Source: Terana coerulea (Eukaryota > Basidiomycota > Agaricomycetes > Polyporales > Phanerochaetaceae). Taken from it: a stretch of 64,000 nt of DNA. The notes under the pieces are model-generated. The model saw only the letters and a program-made list of their open reading frames with translations. It was not told where the DNA came from and did no database searches. Where the stretch lies: the NCBI GenBank assembly GCA_024811115.1, contig JAKOGH010000856.1:1-64000 (forward strand), in the 5' to 3' direction. The first letter of the stretch is position 1, and each line of letters opens with the position of its first letter. A program made the translations under genes and the position numbers. Below are positions 45,978 to 57,516 of the stretch, piece after piece.

Positions 45978-47357
45978 TCAGACGGTGAGGGCTCCAGGCT
46001 TCTGAATCGAGACCTTGGAGCCATGTTCGGAGTCCAGAGCGGACGCGGTGCCCTCGAACGACACCATGGCGATGCCGTCGGCCTCCGTCGCCGTCATGTC
46101 ATGGAGCATGCGTCCGGGACGGCGGAGGTGGGTGCGCTGCTTGCGGGACTGCTCGGTGAGCAGCGAGTCTGAGCCGTAGGTGGTCTCGACAGTCTTGCCC
46201 TGGTCGATGCGGATAATGATCAAGTTGAATGAGATGCCCTATAGAACCATGATATGCCCGTAAGTAGGGTGCAAGCACATCCAGGAAAAATAAGAAAAAG
46301 GTACTGACGATGACCTGAACGACCTGTGAAATGCAAGTCGCGACGTTAGCGCCTGCAGTGCATCGAGTATTGGGAAGGAGAAGGACGTACACAGTCAGAG
46401 ACAGCGTATTGGGAGTTGTTCGAGGCGAGATATGTGATAAAGAATACAATGACCGCCGCCGAGTAGAACAGCCCAGATTCGATGATAATACGCATGGCCC
46501 GCTGCAGGCCACTACCGCTTCTGGAACCGCCACTGGCTTCGAAGACAGCTCTCGCACGGCGGTCGATAGACCAAATTTTGTAGACGATCATAACTAGAGG
46601 ATGGCAATTAGAGACGAATGGGCGTGGATCAAAAAACTATACATGCATGTGGCAATAAGATTGAGGGCGAGAGTGATTGTTAGTGTTGAGGTAATGAACG
46701 GCGTGAGCTGGCTGGCGTTGAGCAACGTGCTGGAATGGAGCGTAAACTCGATGTAGCATGTGAACGCTTCGACAACTGGGACAAGCGGTGTGAGCACGCT
46801 GGAAAAGAAAATGAACGGATGACTCTCACTCATCCCGGCTACCCAAAGCACACATAGAGGAGCGGTTACTATCCAGCTACGCTTGTACACAACATAGCAG
46901 CGATAAATCTAGAAGACTCAGCTGAGAACGTGCTGAAGTCAAATAGCGTTCAAGCGTACCAGCATACCGTCCGCAATGCTCGTCTGCGCGACGTAGTTCA
47001 CCGTCTTCATCGCGTTAACCCAGTACGATATGTTGGCGAACTCTTCGGCCGCGCCACCGGGGCCGTGGTACCAGATGAAGGCGTCGAGGACGTGGCGCAG
47101 AAGGAGCGCTACGTCTAGTGTCGCAAATATGAACAAAAGTAGCGTCACTACCAGGAATAGGTTTCGTTGGCGAGTGCTCGAGCGACCGTGGGCTAGCATG
47201 GTGTACATGCACATCCCGAAGGATACGAGGTACAACCCTGGAGGCAACCAGGATCAATGAATATGAGAACGCCACAGCGTCGAGCATGCGCACCGTAGAA
47301 GAGGCTCTCCATGAATAGTGCTACGATTTGAGCAACGTCGATGGGGAAGTCCGCCAT
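45978..47357 (-). CDS. Seven-helix membrane protein of an Agaricomycete-type family, function unknown
   Basis: Seven exons splice cleanly in frame with no frameshift. Start MADFPIDVAQIVALFMESLF, then LYLVSFGMCMYTML, LFLVVTLLLFIFATLDVALL, RHVLDAFIWYHGPGGA, ISYWVNAMKTVNYVAQTSI, IYRCYVVYKRSWIV, YIEFTLHSSTLLNASQL, IVYKIWSIDRRAR, SGLQRAMRIIIESGLFYSA, LASNNSQYAVSD, then a cytosolic tail ending SIQKPGALTV. The DAFI.YHGPGGA and YRCYVVY blocks recur in uncharacterised basidiomycete membrane proteins. No enzymatic motif is visible. It might be a sensor or transporter accessory in the cluster, or an unrelated neighbour. Confidence 0.75.
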
Positions 47358-48415
47358 GTTGCACTAGAGACAGAACAGCAACTGCCGGCTCGGAGGGCCC
47401 GGGTATGCTGCAACCTCTCACTGAGAATGGCCTAGCTTTAGTAGTACTGCATAAGTAACCGGAAGACATGGTGTATATTGTATCTCACGGACTTCTGCAT
47501 CTGCTCAGGTGCCTACGAATCGCCAGTGACGTCTGGCAATCAGCGTCTGCATGCTACTCGCCCGTCCCAATAGCGGTGGGCGAAAGGCTTGAAGACGACT
47601 GAGACTGCGTGTACACGCGCTGTGTGGGTCTCACGTTACTTCGACAGATAGAGATGCCAGGTCCTAGGAAGCGACAAAAATAGTCAGCAAATAGGACCGT
47701 TCAGAGAAGTAGGGTCCATACTGTTAGACGGCAGCATTGTGGCACTTGTTCTGATGAAGTGATAAAACTATTATTGCACCTCATGATGCTCGCAACATTC
47801 CCACAGCTCACCCACATACGAACAGATGCGCGCAGAACTTCGTGGTCGTCTGCGAACAGGCTTCGTAGGTTTGGGATGGTACATACGAAGGCTTGACTTC
47901 GAAGGCTATGCCGGGTGTAACCTAGCTAGCTCCGACATGCTCCGACGCGGCGTCGATCGTCTGGCAGGGCGTCCGACAGGGCGTCGAAGCGCCCTCCTTC
48001 GTACCACGACGGATCCAGGCCAACGGTCAACGGACTCGGTATTCCCATCTTCTCCGTAATGAGCATCCTTGCAATGGAACGCAGGCAGGCAATGCACAGA
48101 AGCTTACGTCGCACACCCTCGGATGACCCGTCATGGTCCGCCGCCTCGCGAAGTGGTCATGTCAAGTAAAAAAGGAGAGCCAACCTTCGACTTGTTCCTG
48201 CCTTCGCGGTCTCCAGGTGGGTGGCCTGTGTCCGGCGCAGCCAATGTGCCTAATACTAGGACGTGCGCCACACGCGATCGCACCTACTCAGAACCTCTTA
48301 ACCCTCGGCGGTTCCTCTACACCCACCTCACAAGTTCACTCACCGGGCCTCGACCGGGACCATCGTCGACGTTCTCTCTCTATACCCCCGCCTTCATACG
48401 CTTCGCGGATTCAAG
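47358..48415. other. Shared upstream region of the membrane protein and MFS genes
   Basis: Divergent pair, 1.06 kb apart. Pyrimidine-rich just before the MFS start. No repeat or palindrome found. Confidence 0.45.
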
Positions 48416-50450
48416 ATGGCCTCCCTTGAGGCGGATAGCACTCACAGCTCCGCCGCTGTTGAAGAGACGAAACTCGAGCCTGTACCACAGCTGAAGGCGC
48501 TGGAGAGCGGTAACAGTCCGGGCCCTCCACCTTTTCCTGAGGGTGGTCTAAGAGGATGGCTTACTGTCCTCGGAGGGTATGTCTTCGTGCTTTGCACATG
48601 TCGCTGAAAGCTGTAGGCTAACGCCGGTCACGGCAGCTCTATGGTGCTCATCTGCACCTTCGGCATTGTGCAGTCGTTTGGTGTCTTCCAAGATTACTAC
48701 ACGGTGAGCAGACCGTGCATCTTTGTGGGGCGCATATTCAACTTTGTCGCTCAGCGCATCACGTTGTCGGAGCACAGTCCGTCCCAAATTAGCTGGATCG
48801 GCTCCTTTCAGCTTTTTTGCTCTTCGCAGTCGCACTCCCCTCCGGTCGCTTTTATGACGAGGGCTATTTCCGTCCCTTGATGGCTTGGGGATCGCTCCTA
48901 TACTTATTTTCGTACGTCGCATTCATCAATCATCGCAGGTGGTGCTCATGTCTTCAATGTGACAGTGTGTTCATGCTGTCGTTGACCAAGCCTCACCAGT
49001 ACTACCAGACGTTTCTGTCGCAGGGTTTGGGCATCGGGCTGGCTATGGGTGTGATATTTCTCCCCTCACTCTCCGTGGTGTCGCACTACTTTCGCGCCAA
49101 GCGCTCCTTGGCTATGGGCTGCGTGATCGCAGGTAAGCATCGCGCACTTTCAGTTGAGTCGATGTACCAACCTGACCGTATTCACGTAGGCGCTTCGTTA
49201 GGTGGCGTCATCTGGCCCATCATGCTCAATCACCTGTTCAACGAGTCTGCCGGTTTCGCCTGGGGAGTGCGGTGCGTGTTCGCTTTTGTTTGACAATTGT
49301 GCATGCGTACTTAGCTATTGTCACAGGGCCTCGGGCTTCATTGCAATCTTGCTCCTGGCGTCTGCGCTCCTGTTCATGAAGACGAGGCTGCCCAGCCGCA
49401 GACAGCGACCTGACGCTCCACCGATTCTCATCAAGGCCCTTGCTCGTGGACGTTCCATACATGATATGTGTAGCCGGGTTCGTCCGCATTTTAGCCTGGT
49501 GCTGAATCGTATTCCAGAGATGACTGACGTTCCGGTGCTTGTAGGGCGTTCTTTGTCTTTTGGGGGCTGTTCTTCCCATGTATGTGCCTGTTCCTTTTGG
49601 TTCCAATCATGCACCCATGACCACTGGCATACAGTCTTTTACCTGCAGCTATTCGCAATCCTCCATGGCGTCCCACGCAACTTCGCGCTTTACACTGTGC
49701 GTCGCACGACTCCATTTTCCCGTCAAGCTTTCCTGGTCTTACGCTACACGCCAGATACCCATTCTCAATGCTGCATCCCTCTTTGGTCGCACGCTGCCAA
49801 ACTTTGCCGCTGATTATTATGGCCGCTTCAATGGTGCGCCTGTTGATCTTAGCCTTTGCATCTGAAAGGAGCTCACAGGTGATATGGCCGCAGTAATTAT
49901 CCCGATGACGACCGTCGCGGGCTTCTTGATGTTCGCTATGCTTGGCGCAAAGACGGTGGGCAGCATGATTGTGTTTGCCATCCTCTACGGGTTCTTTTCC
50001 GGATGCTGTACGCTCTCCTCCCTTTCTGCTACATTATTTTCCACAAACTTACCGTCGTATTCTAGTTCTGTCGATGACGGCGCCCATCGTCACGGTATTT
50101 GCCAAGAGCGTGGACGAAGTGGGGTGCGTGTCTCGAGCCGTTTATGTGTGTTTCTCGGCTGAACTTACGACTTGGGGCTGGCAGTATACGTATCGGAGTT
50201 GCCTGCTTCATCTTTAGCTTCGCCCTCCTCACCGGAAACCCGATCTCGGGCGCCCTCCTGCACGCGCCCGACTACTTCTGGAGCCGGGCAATCATCTTCA
50301 ATGCGGTTCGTCTCGTTCCGTTCCCTATACGACGTGCTACTGGAAAGGATGTCCTGACCACTCTTCCAGGTAATGGTGCTGTTTGGTTGTCTGCTGTTGA
50401 CCGTGTCCCGGGCGATGGTGGCCAAACAGAAGGGGTCACAGTGGGTTTAG
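48416..50450 (+). CDS. MFS monocarboxylate-type transporter
   Basis: A Pro-rich cytosolic N-terminus (PPPFPEGGLRGWLTVLGG) runs into helix 1 (SMVLICTFGIVQSFGVFQDY), as in fungal MCT/Mch-like permeases. Then SWIGSFQLF, GLGIGLAMGVIFLPSLSVVS, HYFRAKRSLAMGCVIAG, FIAILLLASALLFMKTRLP, VDVPYMICVAG, NFALYTIPILNAASLFGRTL, FAADYYGRFN, KSVDEVGIRIGVACFIF, NPISGALLHAPDYFWSRAI and AMVAKQKGSQWV before TAG at 50448-50450. About 12 helices over some ten exons. One T is missing in the run near 48815 and one base is off near 49443. Likely exports a cluster product or takes up a carboxylate; direction cannot be read from sequence. Confidence 0.8.
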
Positions 50451-50804
50451 GTCACATAGCACAGATTGTCTGCACCGGTCGGTCGTTCCTCAGGACACAA
50501 TCAGCGACGCACCTACTCATCTTATCCGGACCTGCACTTCAAAGTCCGGACGAGCAAGATGATTAGTACGAGTTGCGCGCGTACATGCGCCGTTTGGCGG
50601 TATACATTATTTCACGTTGTTTTATGGAATTGTGATGTTTGGTTGGGGAATGTACTTGACATGCACGTCTCTGAATGTACGAATAGGCTGTTGAGATGCC
50701 CATGTCCGAGCCAGGACTGGCAACAAGAGAGCTCGGCCGTGGACTCATGCACCCTGCAAGCGAAGACGGATCTCGATATGACCACGGAAAGCTGCGGAGG
50801 CGCA

Positions 50805-50818
50805 TGATGGCGCATCAA
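50805..50818. promoter_or_regulatory. TGATGGCGCATCAA palindrome, copy 2
   Basis: Same 14 bases as at 39392, 53745 and 55905; lies 355 bp after the MFS stop codon. Confidence 0.35.
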
Positions 50819-51440
50819 CCCGAATAGGGTTAAGTGGCGCGCGACTTCCGGCATGACCACTGGTCGAGGTCGGTGTCCGTCAGGCTCCAGCAAGCTTTAG
50901 TCCCCATCGTTACCACATGCTCCCGTTCCCCTGTATCCTACGCACCGCCTTGTGTAATTATGTTGACTTTATGTGAGCCAGCTTTCCAACTTGAACGGAT
51001 ATACAGCTCGAACACACTCCCGCTTGCAGATGCATCCCAAGCTCAGCTTCGGGCTCGAAGCCCACGTCGTGCCAATGTCTCACTCTACTCAAGCGGTATG
51101 TATAATGAAAGGAAGGCGCAGCATACGACGTGATCAAACATATACCTACATGGACCCACGACCACGGAGATCGGGCAGATGCGCACTCGGCTGCATAAGA
51201 GCGGCGGATCAAAGCGCCACAAAGCTGCAGAGACTCTCCGGCCCCAAGGCAGGTGAACAACCTGAACCTCCGCAAGCTCCATGTACATGTCCCTTCGGTT
51301 AGATGTCGCCCCATGCACCGAATGCTCCTCGGACAACTTGAAGCCACGCGCGATGGCGGGCGCTAAGCACTAGGACTGTAGAGCTCGATCGGGACGTCCA
51401 ACGGCGTGACTTGGACGCGTTTGTTGATTGAGAATAAACA

Positions 51441-51475
51441 GAGGCTGACCGTCACAGAACGTGACGGTCAGCCTC
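51441..51475. other. Perfect 15-bp stem, 5-nt loop hairpin
   Basis: GAGGCTGACCGTCAC, loop AGAAC, then its exact complement, followed ten bases on by TATAAAG. It could be a dimer-protein binding site, an LTR feature or an RNA structure. Confidence 0.6.
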
Positions 51476-52136
51476 CCAGAAACATATAAAGACAGGTGCC
51501 CCCGACCCACAACTCCCCACCACCTCTCGACTAGCCTCTCTCCTCTACTGGCTCCTGGTCGCCCGGCCCCCAGGACAACCACACCCCACCACACACCCCA
51601 CATTCCAACAACCCCCGCGCTCACCCAGGCTTTCCCGCCTGGGTACGCGCGGGCCGACACTCACCTCCGCTCGCTTCTCTCGAATGACGCCCTGATGGCG
51701 CTGCGATGACTCCAGGGGACCTCGATGGCCGATACCGCGAGTATGCGCGATGCTGAACCATGCCCTGTGCAAGAGGCGAAGAACCCCGTCGCAGCTAGCT
51801 CGAGAGCGGTAGAGTGGCAAGGTGCGTGCTTTCGCTGTCTTTGGCCGACCACCGGACGAACGCCCTCGCCGTCGCTGGAACGCCCAGGACGGCTCCGCAA
51901 GAGAGCAGGAGAGCTCGAGAACAAGGTGAGTCCCCAAGGGAGGGCAGGCACGATCGTGGTGCCTGTCCTGGTGCAGGCCTCTCCGTGGTCCTTGGGACGA
52001 GTAGTTCCCGGGTCTGTCGGCTGACCGGGAGCGAAACCAACAAGCACCTGAATTCCTCTTCTCTGGCGTTTGGTTCCATTACTGACATACATCGTAGGGC
52101 CTCAATTCAAGGTGAGGAATTCCTCGTTCTCGTCTA

Positions 52137-53423
52137 CCGCATACGTTGTAGGGCATCTCTGTATTGTAGAATATTAGCCAATACTGTGACAAGTCCGAAG
52201 TGGTTTTCTCGTGTGCAAAGGCGCATATATGCGGGTCCGAAGCACATCACCAGCATAAAGGCGGTAGTGCTCACAAGTATCCGAAAATACATGGAAGAGA
52301 TGTCATGGAAGTAGCCGAAGGAGTTGCGGTACCTGACCCTCCGGTGTACAAGCTCGCCGCCGTTCACGAGGTGCCTTCCTCGTCCATCTCTGTATTGGGC
52401 TTCGCCGAAGCCTATACACTCAGATTAGCCCCAGAGAACATGCAAGTATCTGAGACATACTATATCAGCCACTACGTGTCAGACGGTATTCGAGCGCAGT
52501 CCAATTCTTCTCGACACTGCTGACCTTGCTTCTTGAAACCGAGATCAGGCACCCACTGGGCGGGAAGACGTCTCAGTGGAGAACTGAATCGTTTCAACTA
52601 CGACGCCGGTAAATGTGTTGACAAAGTACTCGCTGTAAGGAATTAAATCGATCAAGAAAGCGTGCAGCTTCGCGGCTTCCCCCAGATACTTTGTGTACGT
52701 ACACCGCGTAGCTGACGTAGCCCCTGCCTCTAACCTTGACGTAGTGCTCGTGCGAGATATAAACGATTGACTTTCCATAGTGCTGCAAATGTACTTGAGG
52801 AAGTTCAAGTCTTGCGGAGGCTCGACCATAAGGTGCGCGAAGGTCTGGGCTGAGAGTTCCTGTAGAGGCCCATAGCGGTGTACAATAGCCGACCTCAGAG
52901 CCCCTGTCATCAAGCCCTCGCGATCGTCATCAGGTATCTGCGCTTGCGATGCTGTGTACTTTCTCCGTCTAAGGCTACGGCGCGGTTTTAATCCGTTATG
53001 TAGCATGCCGTGTAAGCGCAGCCGAAATTGAGAGTAAGGCTTCAGGAGCGCACACGTCTGAGGCCATGACTACGCTCCGATGCTGGCCAAAGCGTAGGTT
53101 CATGTTTTTCTCCGGTATATCGTATGCTATTTACTGCGAGTTGGGCACGAAATCACGCTTGCCGAGATGAAAAGGTACGATGATGGGGTCTGTACGTATA
53201 CGGAGTCATGAAGAGTTCTGCTCGTGCATAGATCGCGACGCACCGTACTACTTTCCCCGCCACGCATACTGCAGCCATTAAAGATGCTCAGGAGCTTGTA
53301 AGATGTTGCGGAGGAGGTTAGAGGCCTCGATAGTGGAGGTGAATTTGACGACCGTCTCCAGAGGGCGTATAAGCACAGGGATAGCAGTACGGCGAGGGTA
53401 TTTGCGCGCACAGGATGGGCCAT
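52137..53423 (-). pseudogene. Decayed cytochrome P450, N-terminal half
   Basis: On the minus strand: an anchor-like start (TLAVLLSLCLYALWRR), PEKNMNLRF plus VVMASDVCA (as in the intact P450), RRSLRRRKYTASQAQIP, LVEPPQDLNFLKYICSTM, KLHAFLIDLIPY, TAASLYTGGSGT (I-helix) and TTAFMLVMCFGPAYMRLCTR. All align in order with the intact gene at 42.8-44.9 kb, but frames change often, a stop precedes TAASLYTGGS, and the heme-binding half is missing. Introns are no longer recognisable. A duplicated and abandoned tailoring gene is the simplest reading. Confidence 0.75.
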
Positions 53424-54018
53424 ACTGTATCATCGGTCTGCTAAGAGTCGTCAAAGGAGCAGTCGTAAGCAGAGCGAGAAACGGCTGCCCGGAGGAGTCT
53501 TGACATCCAGCTTGACGCTGCAGTTGCTGTTAGTGTCCAAACCGAATACAACAGTGAAGCAGAGTCTCGGCCCGCCGAGAGATACAACCAGCCCGTATTG
53601 CAAAGCCTAAGGTGAATGTAGGAGCGTATGCGAACGTTTGAGGAGGACAAGTTCAGTGGTTTATTGCCAGATGGTGAAGACGAGAACGTGAAAGCTCTAC
53701 GCAGACACGCAGCCACACCTGGCACGGAAGTTCCCGCGGGCGTGTGATGGCGCATCAATGCCGCTTTGGAAAAGTGCGGCGCGGTTACCGGTTTTTATAT
53801 CCCCGACAACACCTTCATCATCTTAGCATGCTCGAGCTGGCTGACATCCGACAATGTTAATACCGGGTACCCAGATATTGAACTGAAAATTGTGACACTC
53901 ACGCTCAATGGAGTCGTTCCTCGTGCACCAATGGCACTGGCCAAACATTCGAAGACTACCAGTCGCAGCGTAGCATAGGAAAGCAGCAGGGAGATAGGAG
54001 ATTTACAGGGCTCTACCG
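53424..54018. other. Upstream of the P450 relic; shares sequence with 55.85-55.97 kb
   Basis: Holds the palindrome at 53745 and about 45 bp after it (CCGCTTTGG, GCGC.GGT.ACCGG) that resemble the region upstream of the SDR gene. Confidence 0.4.
53745..53758. promoter_or_regulatory. TGATGGCGCATCAA palindrome, copy 3
   Basis: About 320 bp upstream of the P450 relic's apparent start; extended similarity to copy 4 continues with CCGCTTTGG. Confidence 0.4.
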
Positions 54019-55112
54019 TTAAGATACAGTGTTGGCATGATCGGAGATGACTACACCGCGCGTGACGTCCAACCATTCAGTCAGATTGTGAAGCCGTTCC
54101 TCAAAATTCTCTCTCAAATTGTCCTCTGCATCCTTCCCCAACACTAGCCATAGGGGCATAGGCCTGCCTGCCGCTGGCCCTTCACCTTGACAACATCAAT
54201 CACCGCAGCCATTGCCTTGGCTGGGTCGTTCGGCTGCTTTCCGTCAAGAGCTCTGTAAACCCGGTACGCCATCTGCCTAACCGAGGAGTAATCGGCGACC
54301 TCCTGAGTGGGAAGCGGGTTCGCGTCTGCGGTTGCGATAAATCCTGTGCGATGTGCGCCAGGCTGGACGATCAAAACGCGGAGTCCTAACGATTTCACCT
54401 CCGTAGATAGAGACTCGCCCCACGCTGCAGTCGGAGTTAGTTATTATACGACAAGTGTAAGCCATATACAGTGGCTTACCATGCAATGCTGCCTTCGACG
54501 CAGAATATGAAGACATGCACTGTCAACGAGCGAGTTATTTTTTGCGTGAGTTGTAGCATTCACGGGCAGGACTTACAGGGAACTGAGATTTCCAGGCATG
54601 CCTGCTTCCCATAAGGACAATGGTACCTGATCGCGCGGCTCTCATTGCAGGCAGAAATGCGTGTGTAACCTTCATCGCCCCAAACAGATTGACGTTGAAT
54701 GCTTGAATAGCTCCCGTGTCCCTATAAAAATGAGCAACGCTGACGACGAGAGGAGCATCTGGACTTACCCAATCTCCTCCGAGATGCCAGGGCTTCCAAT
54801 GCCCGCGTTATTCACCACTACGTCCACACGGCCCCAAAATTCCACAGCTTGTTTCGCAATGTTCTGAATCTGCTCGAAGGTGTCGGTAACATCGAGGCGA
54901 AGGGCCTTAAAGTCGGGATTTCCCGAGAGAGTTCCATCGAAATCAACTGTTGACCGTGCCGTTGCGATTACTCGGTCACCACGTTCCAGGAGCAAGTGGC
55001 TAAGAGCCCGCCCCAATCCTTGGGAGGCCCCTACAGAAGACATAAGTATGCGCCATGTCAGGAGCCAAGTAAACGGGCTACCTGTAATGAACCAGACGAG
55101 TTGGTTAGACAT
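54019..55112 (-). CDS. Short-chain dehydrogenase/reductase (classical SDR)
   Basis: ATG at 55110-55112 (MSNQLVWFITG), intron, then ASQGLGRALSHLL completing the TGxxxGxG cofactor motif. RVIATARSTVDF, LRLDVTD, VVVNNAGIG (NNAG), FNVNLFGAMKVTHAFLPAM, TIVLMGSRHAWKS with the catalytic Ser and YSASKAAL (YxxxK) follow, then VLIVQPGAHRTGF. Five or six exons, about 290 aa, NAD(P)H-dependent. The C-terminus WLVLGKDAEDNLRENFEERL is in another frame: one C is missing near 54162, giving a premature stop at 54146. Probably reduces or oxidises a keto/hydroxyl group of the cluster product; substrate unknown. Confidence 0.85.
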
Positions 55113-56439
55113 TGTGGGTGGTGTGGTTACCTCCGCTTGAAGACGTCCTCGGAGAGGTGCGATTGGTGGGCTTCCAACTGTCAGTGTGATGGTCCGCTAC
55201 ATTCCCGTCTATGTATAAGACCGCCAACCTGAGACTGAATGGCCGGGACCATCCTACAGAGTTCGCATGACGAGCCATCTTTACAGCTGATAGATGCTGA
55301 GCTATCCTTCGTGGGCCAGGCGTCGCACCGAAGGAGATATGTATTCGAGCTTCACGTCACGAAAGCCGTGCATAGTTAACTGCATCGCAGAAGCATGATG
55401 TACCCCTGGCCCCTACGTGATAGCAATCAGCACTTGGGCTGCTTCTTGTGGCCAGAACTGCCTGATACCTTCGAAATCAAGGGGTTGACCGAGACGGCCC
55501 GCCAGCTTCACCAGCTCTTCACGCTTGGTGCGAATGAGTCACCTAAGCCGCATTCTTTGAAGACTCTGGACACACCTGAACCCTTCTCGCAAAAGCTTCA
55601 TGCCCCGTGGCAAGTAAAACATGGCAGCGAAGCTGGACGCAGCAGGTTGATGATGGGGAGGGAGGTCGGCAAGGAGGTCGGCGCCGCCGCGGTCGAAAAT
55701 GCATAGAATGCAGAATTAAGGCGACGTCACGGCCGGCCGGGAAACACTTTGAGGTCGTAACAAGCAGAAGACCACGGTATGATGCTATTCGAGACGTGTG
55801 GAGAAACAAGTTCAGCGCAGGGCTGCAAGACGGCGACAACAAAAGGCGAGGGAGACCTGAGGGAGACAAGAACGTGGAAATGAGATTTCGCTTGGGGAAG
55901 CGCGTGATGGCGCATCAATTCCGCTTTGGGAAATGCAGCGCCGGTGACCGGATCTTACCGACCCGGCTGCGGCCGAGACTCGCAGTTTTCTTTTTTCACT
56001 CTCGAGTCTCGAGCTTACCCCATCTTCGATTCCGGAGCTGCAATCCTTCGAGGCAGCCTGCAACAGTATCCTATCATTTATTTCTACGGACTACTGGTCT
56101 CTGTCCAGCTCTTCCGAAACAGTGATGACAGACGGGCTTTTTGTCAGGACTGACAAGGAAGCCCGCTCACCGTCACTATCCCTAACAGCACCCAAGGCCT
56201 AAACCACAACGCGTTGAATAGCATCTTATCATGCTATGGCCGCTCATATTGGTCAGCTGATGAACTTGCTCTTTTGTGGATGAAAATCATGGTTACCGTG
56301 GACTTGCGACAGCGGAAGCGGTGGGTGTCTTAGAATCTACAGAACACCCTTGGAAGAATGCTGACCGTCGACTTCTTGCTGATGCTTAACTCAGCGTGCA
56401 TGCACCAGGGACGACATTTCCAGCCTCGTTCAGGCTTGT
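55113..56439. other. Intergenic, promoter side of the SDR
   Basis: Palindrome copy 4 at 55905, 793 bp upstream of the SDR start. Long frames (55607-56125 plus) lack motifs. Confidence 0.45.
55905..55918. promoter_or_regulatory. TGATGGCGCATCAA palindrome, copy 4
   Basis: Upstream of the SDR at nearly the same distance (793 bp) as copy 1 from GMC oxidoreductase 1 (785 bp). Confidence 0.4.
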
Positions 56440-57420
56440 AAAGTGTTGATGCACCCGAGTACCTGCACGACTGAATCAATGAACGTGTATTGTCTCTGTC
56501 TCTACCTCCAAACCGAGATGAGTTACGACGCCATTTTGGAGAATGTGTTCTCACGACCGCTCCATGAGGTGGAACTACGATACTGTACATCGAGACTAGT
56601 GGCGAGTACTCATGCTTACTGTTTAGCGTGCGAGACTGACGAATGCTGACTTTACGTTTTGGTAGGTAGCTCGTCTCAGAGCATGAATTCCAAACAACCT
56701 TGCTACGTTCACAGTCACTTCTGGGTGGATGGCTTGGCCTTGTCTATTGCTTTCGCCATTGTGGCGCACAGTATCATCGGCCTGGCTCCTCTCTTCTCAA
56801 GTTAGCTGTGCCTCTTCGGCAACTGCGTGGCGACAAGGTGAGCCTTGGTGCCTGTATTGACTGCAGTTTCATCACATATTCAACTCTCCCCGCACACTGT
56901 CCACCCAGGTCAAGATTTTCAACCCAACTAGTTTCTAAACTTCAGCTCCGCGGTCTTGCTCTCAGCATAGTACTGTGCGGACTGCCGCCACCTGCAGTCT
57001 GGTATTGCTCGAGATGTCTGGTGCAATGCAGACTATGGCGTGCAAAATGATATGCGAACAACCGGCTTGAGAACCCGTAAGACGAAGGCCACACTGTACT
57101 GCTCAGTCTACTTCATCAACAACGTCCTCCGATCATCGAGAATTTGGCTGTACCGTTGTGCCTGAGCTGTCACGGCCTTTACGGTGGGCTCTTAATGTGG
57201 CTCGTACAAACGCAATCTTTCTCATCCATGCTTCATCACAGACCTGTCGCGCGTGACCATTGAGGTCGCCTCCGAAGTACAGTCAATCCCTCAAACTTCG
57301 CACGAATACGGGGGCCGCGGGCCGAATTCAATTGCATTGGCTGCTCAAATAACTGCGTTAACTTCGAATGGGCACCCGTTGAATCTTGCAGCCCACCTGC
57401 TCGTATCTAGCTAAGTACTT
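56440..57420 (+). pseudogene. Possible membrane-protein relic (DUF6534-like?)
   Basis: Hydrophobic patches (HFWVDGLALSIAFAIVAHSI, LRGLALSIVLCGL, a possible ALNVARTNAIF element) and a tail-like stretch (SRVTIEVASEVQSIPQTSHE) resemble the order of the DUF6534-like genes, but frames are broken and no start is clear. Weak call; it may be chance. Confidence 0.25.
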
Positions 57421-57516
57421 CCGGTAAGCTGCATGCGTATGTTGTCAGTCCCTTCCTGCTTCACGTTGTAGCCAAGCACAAGGCTGACGAACATGTTTCA
57501 GGGGCTTTGGTCGAAT

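Larger units (their letters stand above)
50451..52136. other. Intergenic with palindrome, strong hairpin and promoter-like stretch
   Basis: Contains the shared palindrome at 50805, a perfect hairpin at 51441-51475, a TATAAAG box at 51485 and a long pyrimidine-rich tract (51500-51690). A plus-strand frame from 51725 (MADTASMRDAEPC) lacks family features. It could be the remains of an LTR or of a silent gene start. Confidence 0.4.
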
